From: DYMC01 sp035406705
GTDB lineage: Bacteria; Verrucomicrobiota; Lentisphaeria; Victivallales; GWF2-50-93
Reading direction: 5' to 3'
DNA length: 17,364 nt
Assembly (NCBI GenBank): GCA_964426675.1
Contig: CAYRRM010000045.1
Coordinates: 1 to 17,364 of the forward strand
The translations under genes were made by a program, and so were the position numbers. Within the stretch, counting starts at the first letter, position 1; every line of letters begins with the position of its first letter. The notes below the pieces were generated by a model, which was given only the letters and a program-made list of their open reading frames with translations, was not told where the DNA came from and made no database searches. Shown piece after piece: positions 8,980 through 14,340 of the stretch.

Positions 8980-9002
8980 TGAATTTTCGTTAGTGTTATA
9001 AT
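8974..9002 (+). promoter_or_regulatory. Extended -10 promoter of hppA
   Basis: TGTTATAAT at 8994-9002 is a perfect extended -10 (TG, one base, TATAAT). The -35 position with a 17-nt spacer is TTAAGT (8974-8979), a weak match, as is common for extended -10 promoters. Predicted start near 9009, giving a leader of about 27 nt that includes the SD site. Confidence 0.55.
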
Positions 9003-9026
9003 TGATTTTAAAAAAATAAAATAGAA

Positions 9027-9032
9027 AAGGAG
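9027..9032 (+). promoter_or_regulatory. Ribosome binding site of hppA, unusually close to the start
   Basis: AAGGAG with only 3 nt before the ATG at 9036, shorter than the common 5-9 nt. No better in-frame start keeps the signal peptide, so I accept the start. Confidence 0.65.
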
Positions 9033-9035
9033 AAA

Positions 9036-11543
9036 ATGAAAAAGAAATTTTTTTTCTTAGCGGCACTTTCTTTGGCTTCTGTACCCTTCACAAAAGTCTA
9101 TAGTGCAATTGAAAGTTCTACTTCAGAACTGGAAAAAACAGCAAATAATATCCTGTCTGTGGGAAAAGAGATGGCATCTGGAGCTCAGTCAATAGTTCAG
9201 GTTCCGGCTCTCGATACGATGCCAATCTATTGGTGGATTGCGCCGATAAGTTCTATCCTTGCTCTTATCTTTGCGTGGATTTTCTATCAAAAGATGATTT
9301 CTGCACCTGAGGGAACGGAAAAAATGAAAGAAATTGCCGGTTATGTTCGTGAAGGTGCGATGGCGTATCTTTTCAGGCAGTATAAAGTTGTATCTGTGGT
9401 TTTTGTAATTCTTTTTGTTATCTTTCTTATTCTTGCAATATTTAAAATACAAAATCCATTTGTGCCGATTGCGTTTCTTACAGGTGGGTTTTTCTCAGGG
9501 CTTTGCGGGTTTATCGGGATGAATACTGCAACGAGAGCATCTAATAGAACAGCTCAAGGTGCCAGTGAGAGTTTAAATAGGGGACTTCAGGTGGCTTTCA
9601 GGTCTGGTGCAGTTATGGGCCTGGTAGTTGTTGGACTTGGACTTCTCGATATATGCATATGGTATTTCATACTTGATAAACTGATTTACACTCCGGAGAA
9701 TATGGTAAATGGACTTCGTTTTCTTGGGATGAATCTGGTTTATCCAAATACAACTCAGGTGGAAAAACTCGTTCACATAACAACGACAATGATAACATTT
9801 GGAATGGGAGCGTCAACTCAAGCTCTATTTGCACGTGTTGGAGGAGGTATATACACGAAAGCCGCAGATGTTGGGGCTGATTTAGTTGGTAAAGTGGAAG
9901 CCGGAATACCTGAAGATGATCCGCGTAACCCAGCAACAATTGCTGATAACGTAGGCGACAACGTTGGCGATGTCGCAGGAATGGGAGCAGACCTTTATGA
10001 ATCATATTGTGGTTCAATTCTTGCAACTGCAGCTCTTGGTGCGTCAGTAGGAGCACAAAAATTCGCTTCAGCCATTGATGTCAATTCAAAAACTGATGCT
10101 TTGAAACAAGCTATAGGCCTGGTGATTTCTCCAATGATAGTCGCAGGAATAGGAACAATTTTGTCAATTATAGGTATATTTATGGTTCGTTGTAAAGAGG
10201 GTGCGTCTCAGAGAAATTTATTGCGTGCTCTTTTAACTGGCACTCTGGGTAGTTCCATTCTTATTGTAATTGCAACCTTTGTACTTGCAAAAATTGGACT
10301 TATATCTTACGGTATATTTGGCGCTGTAATTGCTGGACTTTTCGCAGGGGTAATTATCGGGCAGTCAACAGAATATTACACTTCAGATGAATATGAACCA
10401 ACTAAAGGAATTGCCGCTCAGGCAAAAATGGGACCGGCAACAACAATAATTGATGGTCTTGCAGTTGGTATGTTTTCTTCTGGAATTCCAGTAGTTACAA
10501 TAGTAGTAGGAATATTGGCTGCGTTTACCCTTTCTGGAGGAGTAAAGGATTTCACAATGGGACTTTATGGGGTTGGTTTTGCCGCTGTCGGAATGCTTGC
10601 TACTCTCGGAATAACATTGGCAACTGATGCTTACGGTCCAATTGCAGATAACGCAGGCGGTAATGCGGAAATGTCAGGGCTTCCAAAAGAAGTAAGAGAA
10701 AGAACTGATGCTCTGGACGCTCTTGGTAATACAACTGCTGCCACAGGGAAGGGGTTTGCAATAGGTTCTGCTGCGCTTACGGCTCTTGCCCTGTTTGCAG
10801 CATATATTGAGGAAGTTAAAATATGGGTTGCTAAATTTGCCCATTACGCAGGTGGAAGTTTTATGGGCTTTTCAATGGACTCTGCATCTAAGGCTTCGAT
10901 TCTTGACTTTATTGCTCCGTTAAAATTACATATAATGAATCCACTACTTATCTCTGGGCTCTTCATTGGAGGAATGATGGCATTTGTCTTTTGCGCAATG
11001 ACAATGAAGGCTGTTGGAAGGGCGGCAGGTTCAATGGTAAATGAAGTACGCAGGCAATTTAAGGAAAAACCCGGTATCATGGACGGAAAAGATAAGCCAG
11101 ATTATGCAAAATGTGTAGAAATCTCAACAGCAGGAGCTCAGAAAGAAATGTTGGTACCATCATTACTGGCTATTATCGTTCCGGTTATTACCGGATTGAT
11201 ACTTGGCGTTGCTGGAGTAATTGGACTCCTGGCTGGAGGGCTTGCAACAGGTTTTGTTCTTGCTACAATGTTGAACAATGCAGGAGGGGCATGGGATAAT
11301 GCAAAGAAGTTTATTGAGAAAGGGAACTATGGTGGCAAAAAACTTCCAGATGGAAGTAAGAATCCTGTTCACGGCGCTGCTGTCATAGGAGATACTGTGG
11401 GTGACCCATGTAAAGATACTTCAGGCCCCTCTCTAAATATCTTAATTAAGCTAATGAGCATGGTGAGCATAGTATTTACTCCCGTAGTGATAAAATTTTC
11501 ACCGATAGTAAAAGGATTTATTATAAATATACTTGTCAGATAA
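9036..11543 (+). CDS. hppA: K+-dependent membrane-bound pyrophosphatase (H+ and/or Na+ pump) with N-terminal signal peptide
   Basis: Couples pyrophosphate hydrolysis to H+ or Na+ export across the cytoplasmic membrane. It has 835 aa, long for a family usually near 670-770. Hallmark motifs: DVGADLVGKVEAGIPEDDPRNP from 278 to 299 followed by DNVGDNVGD (304-312), DNAGGNAEMSG (538-548) and GDTVGDPCKDTSGPS near the C-terminus. GNTTAATGKG (564-573) has Ala568 and Gly571, the K+-dependent signature; K+-independent enzymes have Lys and Thr. Glu322 in DLYESYCG sits at the helix-6 gate position used by K+-dependent enzymes. Many hydrophobic helices follow. Residues 1-24 look like a signal peptide (KKK, FFFLAALSLASVPF, VYSA), then about 40 polar residues before the first core helix near 65. 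SD AAGGAG (9027-9032) is only 3 nt from the ATG. The gene has its own promoter and a hairpin 36 bp after its stop. H+ versus Na+ cannot be decided here. Confidence 0.96.
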   Translation: MKKKFFFLAALSLASVPFTKVYSAIESSTSELEKTANNILSVGKEMASGAQSIVQVPALDTMPIYWWIAPISSILALIFAWIFYQKMISAPEGTEKMKEIAGYVREGAMAYLFRQYKVVSVVFVILFVIFLILAIFKIQNPFVPIAFLTGGFFSGLCGFIGMNTATRASNRTAQGASESLNRGLQVAFRSGAVMGLVVVGLGLLDICIWYFILDKLIYTPENMVNGLRFLGMNLVYPNTTQVEKLVHITTTMITFGMGASTQALFARVGGGIYTKAADVGADLVGKVEAGIPEDDPRNPATIADNVGDNVGDVAGMGADLYESYCGSILATAALGASVGAQKFASAIDVNSKTDALKQAIGLVISPMIVAGIGTILSIIGIFMVRCKEGASQRNLLRALLTGTLGSSILIVIATFVLAKIGLISYGIFGAVIAGLFAGVIIGQSTEYYTSDEYEPTKGIAAQAKMGPATTIIDGLAVGMFSSGIPVVTIVVGILAAFTLSGGVKDFTMGLYGVGFAAVGMLATLGITLATDAYGPIADNAGGNAEMSGLPKEVRERTDALDALGNTTAATGKGFAIGSAALTALALFAAYIEEVKIWVAKFAHYAGGSFMGFSMDSASKASILDFIAPLKLHIMNPLLISGLFIGGMMAFVFCAMTMKAVGRAAGSMVNEVRRQFKEKPGIMDGKDKPDYAKCVEISTAGAQKEMLVPSLLAIIVPVITGLILGVAGVIGLLAGGLATGFVLATMLNNAGGAWDNAKKFIEKGNYGGKKLPDGSKNPVHGAAVIGDTVGDPCKDTSGPSLNILIKLMSMVSIVFTPVVIKFSPIVKGFIINILVR

Positions 11544-11579
11544 AAATAGATTTTAGTTAATTTTTTTTGCAAGAACAAC

Positions 11580-11607
11580 AGCGCCGTCCACATCATTGGA
11601 CGGCGCT
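11580..11607 (+). terminator. Strong hairpin after hppA, likely transcription terminator
   Basis: AGCGCCGTCCA (11580-11590) and TGGACGGCGCT (11597-11607) form a perfect 11-bp GC-rich stem with loop CATCAT, striking in this AT-rich DNA. The following tract TTAGTTAAAA is a poor U-run, so termination may be incomplete, and miaB starts only 20 nt after the stem. It could also serve as a 3'-end stabiliser for hppA mRNA or as a leader structure of miaB. Confidence 0.7.
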
Positions 11608-11627
11608 TTAGTTAAAAACTCCCAATT

Positions 11628-12944
11628 ATGAAATTTTTTTTAAAAACTTATGGATGTCAGATGAATATCAGAGATTCTGAAGCTGTTTCATCTATCCTAT
11701 TGAATGCTGGATACCAACAAACGAATGATATTGAAGATGCAAATATTATAATGATAAATACCTGTAGTGTAAGGGATTCTGCAGAAAAGAAAGCTGAAGG
11801 ATATCTCTGGAAACTTCGTGATTGGAAAGAGGCAGGACATGATAGAATACTTTGTATAATCGGTTGTATGGCTCAATCAGAAGGAAATAAATTGTTGGAC
11901 AAGTTCCCTCATCTCGATATTGTAGTTGGGACCGCAGCAATATCAAGATTGCCTGAATTAATAGAAAATGTTTCTTTAGGGTATGGTAGGTTCTCTGAAA
12001 CTAATTTAAACTCTATACCTTATGATGATGCGAATACACACCTTTATAAAAATAAAATATCTGCATTCATACCTGTTATGCGTGGTTGTTCAATGCACTG
12101 TAGCTATTGTATCGTACCTCAGGTGAGGGGGACAGAAATAAGTAGGCCAATAGAGGAAATAATTGGCGAAGCAAGACTCCTTGTTGAAAATGGAGTAAAG
12201 GAAATATTTTTGCTTGGGCAAAATATTGCAGCCTATGGACAAAATGGAGATAAAAGCAAAAGACCTCTTTTTGCTGAATTACTTGCGAAAATCGCAGAAA
12301 TTAATGAGCTAAAAAGGATTAGATTTACATCTCCTCATCCAGCTAACTTCAATGATGACCTCATTAAGGTAGTTTGTGAAACCCCAAAAATCTGCTCTTC
12401 AATACACATTCCAATACAATCAGGTTCAAACAAAATATTGAAAAAAATGAAAAGAGGATATACTCTTGAAGATTATATGCGAATTATTAATAAATTGAAA
12501 GAGGGACGGCCGGAATTGTGTTTTTCTACCGATGTTATTGTTGGTTTTCCAGGAGAAGAAGAAGACGATTTTTATCTTACCCGCAATGTGTTAAATTCAG
12601 TAGATTTTGATCAGGAATTTATCTTTAAATACTCAAAAAGAAAAGATACTCCAGCTGCTGAAATGATAGAACAGGTTCCACAAAAAATAAAAGAAGAAAG
12701 AAATAAAATTCTTCTCGATGACCTTAAAAAAAGAGTAATCAAAAAAAATAAAAATTTGATAGGAACAGAACAGGAAATTTTAATCGAATCAGAAAGTCCA
12801 AGACAGAATAAAAGATTTATCGGAAAAACGTCGTCAAATAAAACAGTAATAGTTGAAAAAAAAGAAAATTTTGCTATAGGTTCCTTTGCTATAGCAGTCA
12901 TAGAAGATTGCACTATGGCAGCCTTATATGGTAGATTGAAATAA
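11628..12944 (+). CDS. miaB: tRNA-2-methylthio-N6-dimethylallyladenosine synthase
   Basis: A radical-SAM methylthiotransferase that converts i6A37 to ms2i6A37 in tRNAs reading UNN codons; cytoplasmic. At 438 aa it is normal length. The N-terminal UPF0004 domain has the three cluster cysteines Cys10 (TYGCQMN), Cys46 (INTCSVRD) and Cys80 (IIGCMAQ). The radical-SAM motif RGCSMHCSYC gives Cys154, Cys158 and Cys161, followed by IVPQVRGTEISRP, typical of MiaB rather than RimO or MtaB. GQNIAAYG (about 217-224) is another MiaB hallmark, and the last 65 or so residues fit a TRAM RNA-binding domain. The start is set by the canonical beginning MKFFLKTYGCQMN; no SD precedes it, and the hppA hairpin ends 20 nt upstream. 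No clear promoter was seen, so it may depend on readthrough from hppA or on a start inside the gap. Confidence 0.96.
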   Translation: MKFFLKTYGCQMNIRDSEAVSSILLNAGYQQTNDIEDANIIMINTCSVRDSAEKKAEGYLWKLRDWKEAGHDRILCIIGCMAQSEGNKLLDKFPHLDIVVGTAAISRLPELIENVSLGYGRFSETNLNSIPYDDANTHLYKNKISAFIPVMRGCSMHCSYCIVPQVRGTEISRPIEEIIGEARLLVENGVKEIFLLGQNIAAYGQNGDKSKRPLFAELLAKIAEINELKRIRFTSPHPANFNDDLIKVVCETPKICSSIHIPIQSGSNKILKKMKRGYTLEDYMRIINKLKEGRPELCFSTDVIVGFPGEEEDDFYLTRNVLNSVDFDQEFIFKYSKRKDTPAAEMIEQVPQKIKEERNKILLDDLKKRVIKKNKNLIGTEQEILIESESPRQNKRFIGKTSSNKTVIVEKKENFAIGSFAIAVIEDCTMAALYGRLK

Positions 12945-12988
12945 TTGTTTTTAGTTGTATTTTACAGAAAAAATTTTTAGAAAAATAT

Positions 12989-13073
12989 GCGCGGGTGGCG
13001 GAACTGGCAGACGCGCCAGACTTAGGATCTGGTGGAGAAATCCATGGGGGTTCGAGTCCTCTCCCGCGCACCA
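12989..13073 (+). tRNA. tRNA-Leu, anticodon UAG
   Basis: An 85-nt class II tRNA. Acceptor stem GCGCGGG (12989-12995) pairs with CCCGCGC (13063-13069), discriminator A, and CCA is encoded (13071-13073). Anticodon stem CCAGA/TCTGG encloses loop CTTAGGA, with anticodon TAG at 13023-13025, reading CUA and other CUN Leu codons. The long variable arm TGGA-GAAA-TCCA and a T loop TTCGAGT confirm leucine type. Position 37 is G. It begins 44 bp after miaB and ends 17 bp before holA. A weak promoter (TTGTAT 12955-12960, 17 nt, TAGAAA 12978-12983) may precede it; otherwise it is cotranscribed. Confidence 0.97.
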
Positions 13074-13090
13074 AAAAATCTCCCTGAAAA

Positions 13091-14209
13091 ATGTCTAAAA
13101 AAATATTTCTTATTTGTGGCAGTGATGAATTCGCAGTCAAAACGAAAAGTCATTCTATCATAGAATCTCTTTGTGGTAAAGATTTTGAGCAAAATCCAGC
13201 ACTTGAAATAATACACGGTGATACGGAGGAAAAAATGTCTCCATCCAGATTGCTTGCTCAAATTATTGAAGCTATATTTACTCCTCCATTTTTATCGGAA
13301 AAGAAAGTGGTATGGGCTAAAAATTTTCAGTTTGAGTTCATAACAGGAAAAGCCCAGAAAAGCAAATCTAAAAAAGAAGATGAAAAAGAAGGCATATTTG
13401 AGGACTTTTTAAATGTTTTAAAAGCAGAACTACCCGAAAATATTCAACTTGTCCTGACCATCTTCAATGTTGATAAACGTTCAGTCCTCTATAAAACTTG
13501 TTCAAAAAAAGCAGAACTCTTTGAGTTTGAAAAAATTGGAGTTGACACGAAAAATATTGACGGGATAATTTCGCAATATATTCGTGAAAAAAGTTCCGAA
13601 CTCGGAATAAAAATAACGAAAGAAGCTGAAGATTTTATTTGCGAAGCATGTGGAGCAAACTATTCAAGAGTAAATAGTGAACTGGAAAAAATCGCAGCTT
13701 ATATATCCCCAAGAGAAGAGGCAAATTTAGTCGATTGTTTACAAATATGTAGTATGACGCCAGAATTGGCATCATGGGCTTTTACAGAAGCGATAGGGAA
13801 AAGAGATGTAAAAGCAGCAATAAAATCACTGGATATACTTTTAACACCTAAAAATCCAGAAAATCGAATGTTATACTCTATAATTAGTTTATTTACTGAT
13901 ATTTCTCACATAAAAATAGCAGAAAAAGTCCTGAAACTTGAGAATTGCCTAAGATTTCCGGAATTTGATTATAAACTCAAGAATATAAATGGAACTCTTA
14001 AAGAAAAATTTTCGTGGTTAAATATATTTTCAATGAATTCATATCGTGCTTTTAAACTCTTAGAACAATCGCGTAATTTTTCTGAGTGTGAAATAGCAAA
14101 TGCATTTAAACAAATACTCGAAACGAATAAATCCCTCGTATCGGGTACTCCAAATCCTCGAATTGAACTTGAGAACCTTGCTATAACGCTATGCAAGAAA
14201 AATAAATAA
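13091..14209 (+). CDS. holA: DNA polymerase III delta subunit (clamp loader)
   Basis: Delta is the clamp-loader subunit that opens the sliding beta clamp; cytoplasmic, at the replication fork. At 372 aa it is slightly longer than the usual 330-345. Recognition rests on the N-terminal pattern KKIFLICGSDEFAVK (compare the common YLLYGEDxFL form), the Walker-like but non-ATPase layout, the motif ACGANYSRVNSELEKIAAYI near 190-208 (family pattern xxDLxxLxxELEKLxxY), and the C-terminal helical domain with an LEQSRNFSECEIANAF segment. The extra length seems to lie in a charged Lys/Glu-rich loop near residues 91-104 (KAQKSKSKKEDEKEG). The sequence is divergent, so the call is by pattern rather than by strong motif. 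It begins 17 nt after the tRNA-Leu CCA with no SD; the two are probably cotranscribed, and tRNA 3' processing would leave holA mRNA with a leader of about 17 nt. Confidence 0.88.
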   Translation: MSKKIFLICGSDEFAVKTKSHSIIESLCGKDFEQNPALEIIHGDTEEKMSPSRLLAQIIEAIFTPPFLSEKKVVWAKNFQFEFITGKAQKSKSKKEDEKEGIFEDFLNVLKAELPENIQLVLTIFNVDKRSVLYKTCSKKAELFEFEKIGVDTKNIDGIISQYIREKSSELGIKITKEAEDFICEACGANYSRVNSELEKIAAYISPREEANLVDCLQICSMTPELASWAFTEAIGKRDVKAAIKSLDILLTPKNPENRMLYSIISLFTDISHIKIAEKVLKLENCLRFPEFDYKLKNINGTLKEKFSWLNIFSMNSYRAFKLLEQSRNFSECEIANAFKQILETNKSLVSGTPNPRIELENLAITLCKKNK

Positions 14210-14243
14210 GAATATTGTTGAACCTAAATTAAGCAGTTAATCG

Positions 14244-14331
14244 GATTTGCCGTAGAGACTCCTCACCGAGACAAAACTGTAGTAATTGCTCTAATTCAAA
14301 TCTAACGAAGTGTCTCTACTGAAAAATTCAG
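14244..14331. repeat. Inverted repeats in the convergent holA/secA gap
   Basis: GTAGAGAC (14252-14259) and GTCTCTAC (14312-14319) are a perfect 8-bp inverted pair; GATTTG (14244-14249) and CAAATC (14297-14302) are a second, crossing pair. A small CTGAA-AAA-TTCAG hairpin lies at 14319-14331. Neither holA nor secA has a conventional GC stem plus T-run terminator here, so these structures may end or stabilise the two converging transcripts. The 131-bp gap shows no open reading frame worth calling. Confidence 0.4.
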
Positions 14332-14340
14332 GATACGCCT

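Noticed and set aside
11628..13073. MiaB next to a tRNA gene as an enzyme-substrate pair
   Set aside because: The tRNA-Leu has anticodon UAG and G at position 37. MiaB acts on i6A37 in tRNAs reading UNN codons, so this tRNA is not a substrate; the adjacency looks incidental.
12913..13261. Minus-strand open frames across the tRNA-Leu gene
   Set aside because: They run through a tRNA and the start of holA, so the apparent protein is the reverse complement of a structured RNA gene.
14308..14332. Similarity of the GTCTCTACTGAAAAATTCAG stretch to a human Alu consensus
   Set aside because: The match is short and broken, flanked by clearly bacterial genes, and part of a local inverted repeat; coincidence, not contamination.
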